DNA of 64,000 bases, from the NCBI GenBank assembly GCA_902805475.1, contig CADCSX010000002.1, forward strand, positions 558,001 through 622,000, written 5' to 3'. How positions within the stretch are numbered: position 1 is the first letter of the stretch; every line of letters starts with the position of its first letter. A model generated the notes under the pieces. It saw only the letters and a list, made by a program, of their open reading frames with translations, ran no database searches and was not told where the DNA came from. Shown one piece after another: positions 1 through 14,300 of the stretch. The DNA comes from Entonaema liquescens. Taxonomy: Eukaryota > Ascomycota > Sordariomycetes > Xylariales > Xylariaceae. The translations under genes were made by a program, and so were the position numbers.

Positions 1-131
1 CAAAATAAAATTAAAATTAATTTTTTTAAAATTTAATAAATTAAAAATTTATTAAATTTTAATTAATAATTATATATTAAATTTTATATTAAATTTTAAT
101 TTTATAAATATATATTAAATTACGTTTAATA
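1..131 (-). mobile_element. RIP-decayed copy of the 146-bp TG...CA element, cut by the window edge
   Basis: The stretch aligns base for base with the fresh copies at 28,311 and 29,831, allowing only transitions. Its right end (115-131) matches the family's terminal palindrome with G-to-A and C-to-T changes. The first bases of the element lie outside the window. Confidence 0.7.
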
Positions 132-2294
132 TTACTTTCTTTTTTTTAAAAGTTTTTTAAATACGTTTTTATATTTTTTTAAAATTTTAAATTATAATGT
201 TTTTACTTAACATTTTTTGCCGGAATTTTTAACATTAACGTTTATTACTTAATTAATTTAACCACTTATTTTATTTCCTTATTTTCATTTTTATTATTTA
301 ATAAATTTATTACATTTTTCGAAATATTTAATTAAATCGTTATTTTAATTTTTAAAAATAAGATTTTTATTTAAAATATTTAAATTATTTTAATTTTTTT
401 GATTTATTATTTTTTATAAATTATAAAATTATTAATTTAAATAATTAAATTTTTTTATATTTTTATTAAATTTATTATTATAATTATAATTAAAATAAAA
501 CTTTAAATTAAAATAATATATATTTTTTTTAATTTAATTAATTAATTTAAACTTTTTATAATAAACTTATAATATTAAAATTTAAATTTAATTAAATATT
601 ATTTTATTAATTATTTAAAAAAATAAAAAACGTAATAAAAAAATATAAAAATATAAAAAAAAAATATAATAAAAAACGAAAAAAACGTAATAAAAAACGT
701 AAAAAACATAATAAAAAAAAACATAATTAATTATTTATTTTTAATTAATTTTTTACTTTTCATAAACTTTATTTAAACTTCATTAATTTATAAAATATTA
801 TTATTATTATTATTATTTTATTTTTTTTATATAATTAATTTTCCGTTTTTTTTTATTTAATTTTATAAATGTAATTGCTTTTTTTAAAATTTTAACATTT
901 TTAATTTTATAAATATTATTTTATTTAACAATTTTTATATTTAATTTTACAAAATTTATATTTTTTAAAACTTTAAAAAGATTTATTTAAAAAATAAAAA
1001 TTTTCTAATTTTAAAGAATTACAAATTAATAAAAATTAATTATTATTAAAAAATATTTAATTTAATTTAACAATATATTAAAATTTTATTTTTTTCTATT
1101 TTTATTTTAAATATTGTAAAAATAATTATATGATTAAATTAATAATTATTTATAATTTTATATTATTTTATATTAATTAAAAACGTTTTTACTTATTAAT
1201 ATAATAAAATTTTAAATAATTATTAATTTATTTTAATTAAATTTAAAAATTTAATTATTTTAAATAAATTATATTTTAAATAAATTTTATAAAATAATAA
1301 AATATATTCCTAATATCCTTTAAATTTATTAATAATTAATATCGAAATTAATTAAATATTATTTAAATTAAATCAATTTATTTTATATATTTATATATCT
1401 TTTTTATTTATATATTTTTTTTATTATATTATAAAAATAATTATTAACATTTTATTATTTATATATTTATTTTTATTAAAATCTTACCATTTTTCTATTA
1501 TTATATATATATTTTTACTATAATCCTAAATTTATTTTAAAATAAACTTAAATTAATTCATTTATATAATATTATAATTTATAATATTATTTTTTTAACT
1601 ATTAAAATTTTTTAAATTAAATATTGTAAAATTTTTAATAAAATATATTATAAAAATAATTAATTATTATAATTTAACCAAATTATATTATATTATTAAT
1701 TTTTTAAAAATAATTAAATAATTTAAATAATAAAAATTATTAATTATAAAATTTAATAAAAAATAATTATAATAAATAATTATTTAAAAATTTCGATATT
1801 TATAAAAATTATATTTATTAAATATTATAAAATTATTATAACAAAATTTTTTTAAAATAATTTAATATTATTATTTAATATAATAAAATAAATTAAATAT
1901 ACTTAAAATTATTTATTATAATATTTAAAATTAACAAAATACATTACATTTTATAAATAATTAAATTTCTAAATTCATTTTTAATATAAAACAAATTAAT
2001 TTTTAATTTATTATATTTATATTTAATACATTAATTTTATTATTAAAAAATATTATTTATTTAATTTTTTCAATTTTTTTATATTTTTAATTAAATTATT
2101 TTATTAATTTTATTATATTTTTTATAAATAAATTTTATTTTTTATTTTAAAAATTTAAAAATTTCAATTTCTATTATATTTTATTTTAGTTTTTTTTATA
2201 ATATAATTAATTACTATCTTAACTTTTTACTAATAAATTTTTTTTTTAAATTTCAAAATTAAAAGATTTTTTCAAAATTTTAAAAATTAATAAA
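132..2294. other. AT-rich stretch, no gene recognised
   Basis: I see only AT-saturated sequence with stops in all frames. It is probably old repeat DNA that can no longer be classified by eye. There is a short run of ACGTAAT/ATAAAAAACG-like A-rich repeats around 620-720. Confidence 0.6.
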
Positions 2295-2442
2295 TGTTAG
2301 GCGCAGCTTAACATATATCTGTAAGATTAAAGTTTAGTGTAAAGTTTAGTGTATAGCTATTAGCCAAAATCTAGCAGATCTTTGATCTGCTAGATTTTGA
2401 GAGAATCAACTTCAATTTCATCTTGCAAGACTGCTTTACAAT
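2295..2442 (+). mobile_element. Fresh solo-LTR-like element, 148 bp, TSD ATAAA
   Basis: It begins TGTTAGGCGCAGC and ends CTGCTTTACA, giving the TG...CA ends of an LTR. It is flanked by a perfect 5-bp direct repeat ATAAA (2290-2294 and 2443-2447). Inside is a perfect hairpin with arms AAAATCTAGCAGATC and GATCTGCTAGATTTT around a TTT loop, plus a 12-bp direct repeat AAAGTTTAGTGT. GC content is far above the surroundings, so the copy largely escaped RIP. No internal retrotransposon region is attached, so it is a solo LTR or a tiny non-autonomous element. Confidence 0.8.
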
Positions 2443-5331
2443 AAAAATAATTTAATTTTAAAATTAAAAACTATTTTATTTAACAATTTCTTTAATATTA
2501 AAAATTTTATATTATTTAAATTATATTAAAAAACTAAAATAATATATATTTATATAATATTTAATTTAATAATAATATAATATTTAATAATAATATAATA
2601 TTTAATAATAATTTTAATATTTTAATTTTATTTTTTACTTTATTTATTTATTTATAAATAATAATTTATAAATATTATTAATATAATATTATAATTTTTT
2701 TATAAAAATTATTAAAAATTTAATATAAATTTGAAATTTTTTTTTAATATAATTTTTATAAATAAACTTTAATTTATTAATATTAATATAATATAAAAAA
2801 TATAAATTTAATTTTTTATTATATATTTTATATATTTAAATATAATTAACAATTTTTTATTAAATTTATATATTATTTTTAATATAATATTATTTTTTTT
2901 AAAATTAATTATTTATTAAATTATATTTATTATAAAAGTTTTTAATAAATTAATTATAAAATTTATTATAATTATATAAAATAATTAAAATAATTTATAA
3001 ATTAATTTAAATTTCCTTAATATTTAATATTAATTTATTTAATTTATTTTATATTTAAAATAATATATAAAATAATTAATTAATTTCTTAAATAAATAAT
3101 TAATATTAAAACTATTTAAATTATAAACTATTTTTTTAAATTAAAATAATACTTAAAATTATATATTATTTTAAATATTATAAAAATATAATTATTAAAA
3201 ATATAAAAATATTTAATATTATTTTTTTTTATTATATATAATAAATTATTATTATTTAATTAATAATAAAAATTTTGAACAAATTTTTTAATAATTTTAG
3301 TCAATTTTTTATTATATATATAATTAATAATAATTTTTATTTTTATTTTATTTAATAAAATTATTATTATTTTAATTATATAATTAAAATTTTTAATTAT
3401 ATTATTTAATTAATTTTTAAATTAATTTATAACTTTTATTATATTTTTTATATTATTATATATAAATAATTTATATAAAATATTTAATATTAAATTAATA
3501 TAATTTAATATATATTAAATATTTGAATAAAATTAAAAAATATATATTAAAATTATTATTAAATATAAATTAAATTTTATTAAATTTATAAATTTTAAAA
3601 TTATTTAATTAATTATATTTTATATAATTTTATAATTTATAAAAATTATAATATTATATAAATAAAATCAAATATAAATTTAAAATTATTTATAAATTTA
3701 AATTAAATAAATTATTTTTAATTTTATTATTTAATATTATTATTTTATTTTAATTAATATTTTATTAAAATATTATATAAATTTAATAAAATTTATAATT
3801 AATTTTAACTTATTTTATCTTTTTTTATTATAAAATATTATTATAATAAAACCTTTTTATTTAAAAATATTTAATTTTAAAAAAGTAATTTTTTTTATAT
3901 TTTAATAAATAAAATAATTAAAAAACGTTAAATTTTTTTAAATAATTTTAAAAAATTTTTTTTATTTATTAAGTAAATTTAATTAACTTTATTTATTTTT
4001 TATATTTTAAAATTATTTTAAGTAAATTTTTTATCATATATTTTTAAATAATAAATTTTATTTTATTTTTTTATAAAAATATTAATTTTTATTAATATTA
4101 TAAAATAAATTTCTTAAAAAAACCTATTAAATTAATATATATTTTTAAATTTATTAATATAAATAAAAATTTTAATTTTTAAAAAATTTTTATATAATTA
4201 TTTATTAATAATATATTTAAATTATTTATTAAATATTTAAAAAAATGAATTATAAAATATTTGAAAAAAGATTTATTTAATTTAATAAATAAACTAAAAT
4301 TTTAAAATAATTAAAAAATTAAAACTAAATATTTTAAATATTTTTTAAATATTTTAAAATAAATAATAATATTATTAATATATATTATTACAAATTATTT
4401 ATAAAATTTTAACTTTTTATTTATATGTTTTTAAACGTAATTTAAATTATTTCGATAACTTATTAATATAATATTAAATATTTTAAAGTTTTATAAACAA
4501 ATAATTATTATTTTATTTTAATAATTTAATTAAATAAATAATTAATAAAAAAATTTAAATTTATTTATAATTATAATATAATATAATTTTGAAAATTTAT
4601 TAATTATAAATTTTTATATTAATAAAAAATATATATTTAAAATTATTATTTTATTAAATAATTATAAATTAATTATAATATATTTTTTTTAAATATTATT
4701 AATTATATAATATATTATAAAAATGGAATAATTAAATAGTAAAAATTATTTTATATATTTAAATTTATTATTTTTTTATATATTATTAAAGATTTTATTT
4801 ATTTTTTTTATTTTTTTATATTAAATTTATAAAATTTAATAAAAAATTAAATTTAATGTTATTAGTTTTTTATAAAATAAATTTATATTTTTTTTGATTA
4901 ATTATTTTAATAAAATTTAATTCATTTTAAATATTATAATTATTAATTAAATCTTAAATTTATTTTATAAAATTAATATAAAAATCTTAAAAATAAATAT
5001 ATATATTTTTTTTTGTTTTATAAAAAAATGTATTTTTTAATTATTAAGTTTTTAAAGAAAATAATTTCTTTATTTAAACTTTATTATCTTTAATAATTAA
5101 TTAAATGTTATTTAATATCTTTTCTTTAAATAGTAACATATAAATAATATTATTATTTAAATTAAACTTTTTTTTTTATTTAATAATTATTAATAATACT
5201 TTTTATAATAATTATAATTATTTATATAAAAACTACTTTTTTTAAATAATAATAAAATACCCTTTATTATAATAATCTTTAATATAATTAAATCTTTATT
5301 TTTATTTAATATAAATTAATTTATTTATAAA
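2443..5331. other. AT-rich stretch, no gene recognised
   Basis: AT-saturated DNA between two fresh 146-148 bp elements that lie in opposite orientation. No frame, RNA gene or repeat boundary can be supported here. Confidence 0.55.
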
Positions 5332-5477
5332 TGTAAGGCAGTTTTGTAAGATGAAATTGAAGTTGATTTTCTCAAAATCTAACAAATCAAAGATCTGCTA
5401 GATTTTGACTAATAGTTATACATTAAACTTTACACTAAACTTTAATCTTACAGATATATGTTAGGCGCAACCTAACA
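5332..5477 (-). mobile_element. Solo-LTR-like element, 146 bp, TSD ATAAA
   Basis: This is an inverted relative of the 2,295 copy. It starts TGTAAGGCAG and ends GCGCAACCTAACA, flanked by ATAAA on both sides (5327-5331, 5478-5482). One arm of the internal hairpin carries G-to-A changes (TCTAACAAATC instead of TCTAGCAGATC), so the copy is slightly RIP-touched. Confidence 0.8.
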
Positions 5478-8400
5478 ATAAAATTTAAAAAGAAAATATA
5501 TTAAAAAAAAAATTTAATTACAAATTATTATAAATTATTAATGTTTTAATAATAAATTAATTTATTATTTATATTTAATTATAATTACTTTTTAAATTTA
5601 ATTAAAAAATGGTTTTTTTATATAATAAGATTTTTTCGGTTATATCTTTTATAAAAATAAATAATATATTAATAATTTACGCGTAAAAAATAAATTCTTT
5701 TAATTATAAATAATTAATTAAAATATTAAAATATCTTATATTAATATAAATTATAATTAATTTTTATATATTTTTTAAAATAATATTTAATTAAAAATAT
5801 GTATAAATTATAAAACTTATATTTTATATAAGCTTTTATTTAAATTAAATTATAATAAAATTAAAAACTTTATTTTTTATAAAAACTTTTTTTTTATTAA
5901 AATAAATTTATTAATTTTTTATAAAAAATTCTTTTTTTACAATATAAGCTTTTTTTTTACAAACTTTAATAAAATCATATATAAAAAAAATAATTTAATT
6001 ATTAAAAATATTATAATAATTTCAATAAATTAAAATTTAAATTATTTTATTTAAAATAAATTTAATAACGTTTTTATTAAAAACATTTTATATATAAAAC
6101 AAAATAATTACTAATTATATTAATTTTCTTAATTTATTTATTTTTATTTATTTTTATATATATTTTTTTGCAATTTTTTTTAATTATTTTTTTTATTATA
6201 ATATAATTTTTTATATTTATTTATTATTTTTATTAATCCTTATCTAAATTATTAATATTTATAAATATTTTATCTTAAATATTATAATAATTATTAATAA
6301 AATAACCGAAATAGATTTATTAATAATATATTTATTAAAATAATTACTATTTATAACAAATATATTTACAAAAATTATTTTATTTATAACTATAATAATT
6401 TTTATAATAATTTTTATAATAATTTTTATAATAATTTAAATAATCTTATTTACCTTTTAATTAATATAAAAGAAATTATTAATTTTTATAATTATTTTAT
6501 CTTTATCCGCCATATTTTTTTTACTTTAACCATTATAATTTTTAATTTTAATTAATACTTTCCTATTCTTTTATATAAATTATATTAATAATAATTTTAA
6601 ATAGTTCAAAGATAATAAAAAAATTTAATATAAAAATAATTAATATAATTAAAATAATTAATATAATTAAAATAATTAATAAAGTAAAAATATTAAATAA
6701 AATAAATTAAATATATAAGTTTTTTATTATAATATTATTTTTATAAGCTTTTTATTTTTTTTTAATATAATTAAAATATTTATTTAAAAATATTTCATTT
6801 CGTAATTTATTAATAAAAATTTATAAATTTAAATAAATAAAATTATAAAATTAACTTATTTATTATTATAATATTATAAAACCATAAATCTTTATATTAT
6901 AAAAAAATTATATTACTTATTAAATAAATACAATTATAAATTATAATTTATATAATTATTTATATATTTATCAAATTAATTTTAAATTTATTCATAATAA
7001 AAATTAATATATATTTTAAATTAATTATTATAATAATTTTTTATTTTTTTATTAAATAAATAAATTATTATATTTAAATATTATTTTAAAAAATAATTTA
7101 TTTAATTAAATTAACTATTATTATATAATAAAAATTAATAAATAAATATATATTTTATTAATATATATTATTAAAAATAATTATATAATTTTTAAATTTA
7201 TAAAATTTAATAACGTTTAAATAAAAATAATTAACGTAATAAAATTTTTAATTATTTAAATTAAATATATTATTATTATTTTGGAAAAAAACTTTTATTA
7301 TATTATTAATATTTTATATAAAATTATAAATATTTTTATTTTATAATATAATTTAAATTATAATAATAATATTATTTATTTAATAAAATAAATTTAAATT
7401 TATATTTATTAAATTAATTAAAAAAAAATTTATAAAAATAAATAAAAAAATAAAAAACAATTTATTAAAAAAGAAAATATTTTAAAATATTTTAGAAAAT
7501 TTAGCCAAGAATTTCGGTACAAAATATTAATCGTAATTAAATTTATTAAAAAGAATATTTAAAATAAATAAATTATAAAATTTATTTTATTTTAATTTAA
7601 ATTTGGTATATTTATTAAAACGTTTTTATTATCTAAAATTAAAAAAAATAAAATAATAAATATTTTTTTATTAAATAAATAAAAATTTTTAATTTAATTT
7701 AAAAATAATTATTTTTTTATTTTTATAAAAAATAGTTTAATATTTTAAATAATTTTATTTAATTTAAAAGTTTTAAAATTAAAAATAATTTTTTATTTTT
7801 ATAAAATATGAAGGTTTTTTTTAATTTTTATTTTTAATTTATTTTTTATATAATTAAAATATAAAAATTAATTATTCAATTTTATTATTTAATTTAAAAC
7901 AAATTAATAAATTATTTTGGTAAGTAAAATTTAAATTTAGTGTTTTAAATATAAGCTATTTACTAAATAAAAAGTAAAAAAATTTAATATTATTTTTTAA
8001 AATTTTAAAAAAATAATATTATAAATATTATAATATAAATTTATTTATTAAAAATTTTATAAATTTATATTAATATAAGATTTTTATATAAAAATATTAT
8101 TATATAATAATAATTAATAATATATTAAAAATTGTTAAATATTTAAAAAAATAAAAAAATAAAAAAATAATTTATAATTTTAAATAAAATAATATAAATT
8201 ATAAATTAAGAAGTTTTTTTTAATAGTTAAAGAATTTATAAGTATAATAATAATATATTAAAAAAAATAAGTTTTTGGTAAGAAAAGGTATAATTTTGTT
8301 TTTAGAAAAAATAATATATTAAAAAAAAAATAGGTTTTTAATAAAAAAAGTTATAATTTTATTTTTAAAAAAAATATTTAAAAAGTATGATTAAAAAAAA

Positions 8401-8769
8401 AGTAAATGAAAGTTTAATTAAAAAAGTTAAAGAATTTTTAAATTATAAATTATTAATAAGATTATAAGATTTTATAAATAAAGATAAATAATTATAAATT
8501 AAAATTTTAAAAATATTTATTAAATTATTGTATTTATATAAAAAAAATATATATTTTAAAGGTTTTAATGGTAAAGATTATTAAAATAATATATTTAAAA
8601 TATATTTTTAAATAAAATAAATTTTATTTTTTTCGAAATTTAAGTAAGTAAATATTTAAAAAATAAACAATTTATTAAAAAATTAATCGTTTATAAAATA
8701 AATTTGTTTTAAAACTAATTATTTTTGTATTATTAAATTATTAAAAAAAAAAAAATTAGGATTATTAAA
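5478..8769. other. AT-rich stretch with one tandem duplication
   Basis: No gene is recognisable. A tandem duplication with a period of about 61 bp sits at roughly 8,251-8,372 (unit begins TAATATATTAAAAAAA). The rest is AT-saturated. Confidence 0.55.
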
Positions 8770-8915
8770 TATAAGGTAATTTTGTAAAATAAAATTAAAA
8801 TTAATTTTTTTAAAATTTAATAAATTAAAAATTTATTAAATTTTAATTAATAATTATATATTAAATTTTATATTAAACTTTAATTTTATAAATATATATT
8901 AAGTTATATTTAATC
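8770..8915 (-). mobile_element. RIP-saturated copy of the 146-bp element
   Basis: It aligns through its whole length with the fresh inverted copies, with transitions only. For example TGTAAGGCAG has become TATAAGGTAA. The right terminus is eroded, so the end is approximate and no target duplication can be claimed. Confidence 0.7.
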
Positions 8916-10114
8916 ATAAATTTATTAATAATTAAATTTAAAATATAATTATTATTAATTAAATTATATAATTTTAATTTATTATAAATATAATATAAAT
9001 AATTTTTATTAAATATTTAATATTATATATATTTTTTTATTAAATTTTTTAAATATTTAATTGTTTTTTTAATTTTTATAAAATATTTAAAAAAATTATT
9101 TATAAAACAAATTTATATAAACGTTACAAAATTAATATTAAATTTTATAACATACATAAAAAAAATTAATTTTATTAATAAATAAAATATATTTAAATAT
9201 TTCAATAATATCAATTCGTTATTTATTAAAAATCTTTAATAATAAATTTTTTTACTTTTTTAAATTAAATAAAATTAAAATTAATTTATTTTTATTATAT
9301 ATTATAAATTATAAAGTTTTTTTAATATATTATTATTAATTAAAATATACATTTTTAATAAATAATAATTATATAATTTATATTTTAAAATATTAATTAA
9401 CATTTTTAAAATTTATAATAAATATATTTTTACGGAATTATTAAATTAAATTTTTTAATTATTCGAAATTTAAATTAAATATAATAAAATAATTAATGTA
9501 AAAAGTTATTAAATTTTTTATTTTATTATTTATGTAAATAATATTATTAATTATAAATGGTTTATATTTTAATTTTTTAAGTATATAACGTATTTTTTTT
9601 ATTACATAATTTTGGATTGTTTTAATTTATATAATAAATTTATTAATTAAATAATTATTTTTTTAAAATATTTATATAGTTTTTTTTTTGTAAATTTTTA
9701 TTGAAATATTTTTTTAATAAAGGGAAAAAAAAATATAAAAATATTTTTTTGTAAATTTTTATTAAAATAAATGATAATAAAATTGATTTATAATATATAA
9801 AATTTTAAATTAATAATTAACGTTATTAAAATGTGTTATAAAACGGTTTTAATTATTATAATTATTATTTTATTATAATTAATATTTTTTTATTATATAA
9901 ATTTTTAAATGTAAATATATGTTTTAAATTTATTTAATGATTTTATTAATCAAAATTTTTTTTTAATATTTATTTAAAATTTATTTAATAATTGTAAAAA
10001 GTTTTTTTTAATTAAATAAATTTAAATATGTTTTGTTCGAAAGTTTTTTGTATTTTTATAAAAATAATTTTAAATTATTATTTTTATTTAGTTTTTATTA
10101 TCGTTTTTTTTAAC
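8916..10114. other. AT-rich stretch upstream of the LINE
   Basis: No gene is recognised. The 5' end of the LINE may extend into this region, but the second LINE copy gives no homology support before about 10,115. Confidence 0.45.
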
Positions 10115-10203
10115 GTAATTATAATGGTAATATTATTTAAAAATATTAATATTAAAATAATATTAAAAGATTTAATATATAATATATTTAAATTAATTAT
10201 AAT

Positions 10204-10328
<125 letters not shown>

Positions 10329-11179
10329 TAAAAAAAAATAAATAAATAAAAAAAAATATAAAAAAATAATTATAATATTATTTAAAATATTAATAAATTT
10401 AATATATAAAAAAAATAAAATAAAAATTAATAAATAAAAAATATAAATTATTAAAATAATAAATAAAAAAATACATTATTTATATATTATTTAAAAAATG
10501 GAAATAAAATAATAATATATTAAATTAATTATATTTAAAAATATAAAAGAAAATAAAATTTTTTTTTTTAAAAAAAATAAATATTATTAAAATTTTTTAA
10601 AATTTATAAATAATAAAATGATTATAAATGAATATAATAATTATAAATAATTAAAATTAAAATAATATAGTAATAATTTTATTATAAAAAATAGAAAAAT
10701 TTTTATTAAAAAAAATTTAATAAATTTAAAAATAATTAAAAAAATATTAAAAATAATTAATTAAATTTTAAAAAAATAAAAAAATTTATAAATAAAAAAA
10801 ATGAAAAAAATAAAAGAAATTTTTAGAGATTAAATTATAAATATTAATTAAATTTTTATTTTTATAATAAAAGATTTTAAAATATATAAATTATAAAATA
10901 TATATATTAATTTTAAAAAATTAATAAAATATTAAAAATTTAAAATTAATATATTATAAAAAGAAAAAAAATTAAATATATAATATTAATTATAAAAATG
11001 ATTTTATTAAAAATAATAAAGATTTTATATAATAATAGATTATTTTAGAAAATAAAGTTTTTTTAATATATATTTTTTATAAAAAATATAAAAATAAAAT
11101 AATATTATAAATATTATAATTTTAATTATATAATAAAATATTATAAATAATAAATAAAATATAATAAATATATAAATAT

Positions 11180-11325
11180 TATTAGATATAATTTAATATA
11201 TATTTATAAAATTAAAATTTAATATAAAATTTAATATATAATTATTAATTAAAATTTAATAAATTTTTAATTTGTTAGATTTTAAGAAAATTAATTTTAA
11301 TTTTATTTTATAAAACTATTTTATA
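11180..11325 (+). mobile_element. RIP-saturated solo-LTR-like element, TSD AATAT
   Basis: A 146-bp stretch that aligns with the 2,295 copy by transitions only (TGTTAGGCGCAGC has become TATTAGATATAAT). It is flanked by AATAT on both sides (11,175-11,179 and 11,326-11,330). It sits inside the LINE, so it inserted after the LINE. Confidence 0.75.
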
Positions 11326-14300
11326 AATATAATATATAAAAAAAAAATTCAAATTATATAAAAAAAATTAAAAATAAAAATTAAAATAATATTTATTTAA
11401 TTTAAAATAAAAATAAAAATAAAATAAAAAAAAAGTTTAAAAAAATATATATATATATAAATTATAATAATTTAAAATTCTTTTTTTAAATATTTTTTAA
11501 ATGTAATTTATATTATTTATAATAATTTTATATTTATAAAATTTAAAAAAATAAAAAAGAAAACGTTTTAAAAAATAAATTAAATAATATTATAAATTTA
11601 AAATTGTTTTTTTAAAATATAAAAACGTTTAAAAAAAATTTTTTTAAAAATATATAATAATAAAAATAAAAATAATATATTAAAATATAATATAAAATAA
11701 TAAAATATTATTTTAAATTTTAAAAATATAAAATAGTTTAAATTTAAATATAATATAAAAAATATAATTTATAAAAAAAATTTATATAATTTATTAATTA
11801 ATAATTATAAAATAATATAAAATAAATTAAGAAAAATTATATTATATATAATTAAAATTATAAATAATATTAAATAAATAAATAAAATAAAATATAATTA
11901 AATAATATTTAAATTATATATTATATATGAAATAATAATAATATAAAATATTTATACAAAATTAAATAAAATAATAAAATATAATCTTTTTTTAGAAATT
12001 ATTAATAAAAAAAAATAAGAAATATATTATAATAAAAGATTTTAATATATATTATTTTATTTAAAATAAAAAATAAAATAATAAATAATTTAAATATTTT
12101 ATTAAAATTAATAAAATAATAATAATTAAATTTAATTATAATAAAAAATTAATTTATAAAAATAATAAAAAATTAAAAAAATTTAATAATTAATTTAATA
12201 TAGGTAAATATAAGAATATTATATATGATATTTTAAGAGTTAAATTAAATAAAAATAAATTATAAAATATAATTAATTAAAATTATTATAAAAAATATTT
12301 AGGATAAATTTTATAAATTTTATAAATTTTATAAAAAACGTAAAGAATAAATATAAAAGGATTTCGATTTAGTAATAATAAAAGTAAAAATAAAGAAATT
12401 ATTAATATTAAAATTCTTTTTAAGTTTTAAGGAATTAAATTTTTATATGAATTATATAATAAAGAAATTTTAAAAAATAATAAATTTAATAATATTAAAA
12501 CGAAAAATAATTTTATTTATAACAATTAAATAATAAATTAAATAAATTATTAAAATAAAAAAAAACGTTATATAAAAAAAAGAAATAATAAAATATAAAG
12601 ATAATATAAGATTAAAAATGAAATATTAATATAACAAAAATGTACCATAAAATAATATAAGAAATAAAAAGGGTTTAATAGCAAAAAACGGTAATAAAAA
12701 TGTTAAAAAATAATAAATTTTTATAAAAATTAAAAAAATAAATTTAATTTAAAAATTAATAAATTAATATAAAAAATAAAATTATTTTAACGTTAAAAAA
12801 AAATATAAGTGAATAATTATAAATAATTATTTATATATAAAAAATAAATATATTTTAAATAAAGTTTTTTTTAAATTTAAATTTAAATTTAATAAATATA
12901 ATTTTTAATAAAATTTTTAATAAGAAATTTATAATTAATAATTATATAAAATAAAAAATAATCAAAAATATGTTAACGGTTATAAAAAAATAAAAAATTT
13001 TAAAAAAAGATAAAATATTAATGAAATTCTTATATAAATATAATAAATTATTATTTAAAATTATTATAATAATAATAATAAATAATTTTTATTATAAATA
13101 TTATTTAATAAAATTCCGTATAATAATAATTATTATATTATTTAAATTAGAGAAAATTAAAAAAAAATGTTTTTAAATATATATAAATTAATAATATTAT
13201 TAAATATTTTAAAAAAAGTAATAGAAAAGATAATAGCGTTACGAATAACGTTTGTAATAAAAGTAAATAATATTTTTTTTAAAAGGTAAATAAATAATAA
13301 AAAATATAAGTTAATAAAAATAATTATTAAAATAATAACGAAAATAATATATTTAATATAAAAAAACGAAATAAAAATATTATTATTATAATTTAATATA
13401 ATAGGGATATTTAATTATATTATTTTAAAAAAATTATTATATATTTTCGAAAAAAAAAAAATTCTTTGGGTAAATAATAAAATGGATTAAAAATTATTTA
13501 AAAAATAAAAAAATACGGTTAATGTTGAAAAGTAAATTTAATTTAAAAATAAGTTTTTAAATAAGTATTTTATAAAAGTTTCTGTTATTCCCTATCTTAT
13601 TTATTTTATATATATTAATATTTTATAAAAAATTAAAAAAAAATAAAATATTTATAATTAATTTTACAAATAATATAAATTTAATAACGGTAAATCTAAA
13701 CATTAAAAAAAATTATAAAAAATTAAAAAATATATATTTTAAATATATTTAATAAATAAAATAATATAAAATAATTTTTATTACTTAAAAAAGTAAATTA
13801 ATATATTTTATTAAAATATATAAATTAAATAAAAATATAATATAATTAAAGAATGTAATAATAAAGTTAATAGAAAATATAAAATTTTTAAAAGTTTAAT
13901 TAAATAAAAAATTAAAATAAATAAAATATTTAAAAATAATTAAAATAAAAATGGAAAAATAATAATATATTTTTTCAAAGTTAATAATATTTATATAAAA
14001 ATATAATTTTTTAAAAATAAAAGAAATATATATGAAAATTAAAAAAAATATTATAATATATAAAATAACTGCGTAATATATATTAAATAAAAAAGGTAAA
14101 ATAAATCAAATAATAATAAGATTAAAAAAAATATAATTAATTTATTTTTAAAAAATAATAAAAATATATAAAATAATATTAATTAAATATATAAAAAATA
14201 AAATAAAATATTTTTTATTAAATTTATATTTAAATAAAAAGATAATTAAGTTTGAAAAAAAAAAATAATAATAAAAATAATTCTATAAAAAAAATAAAAA

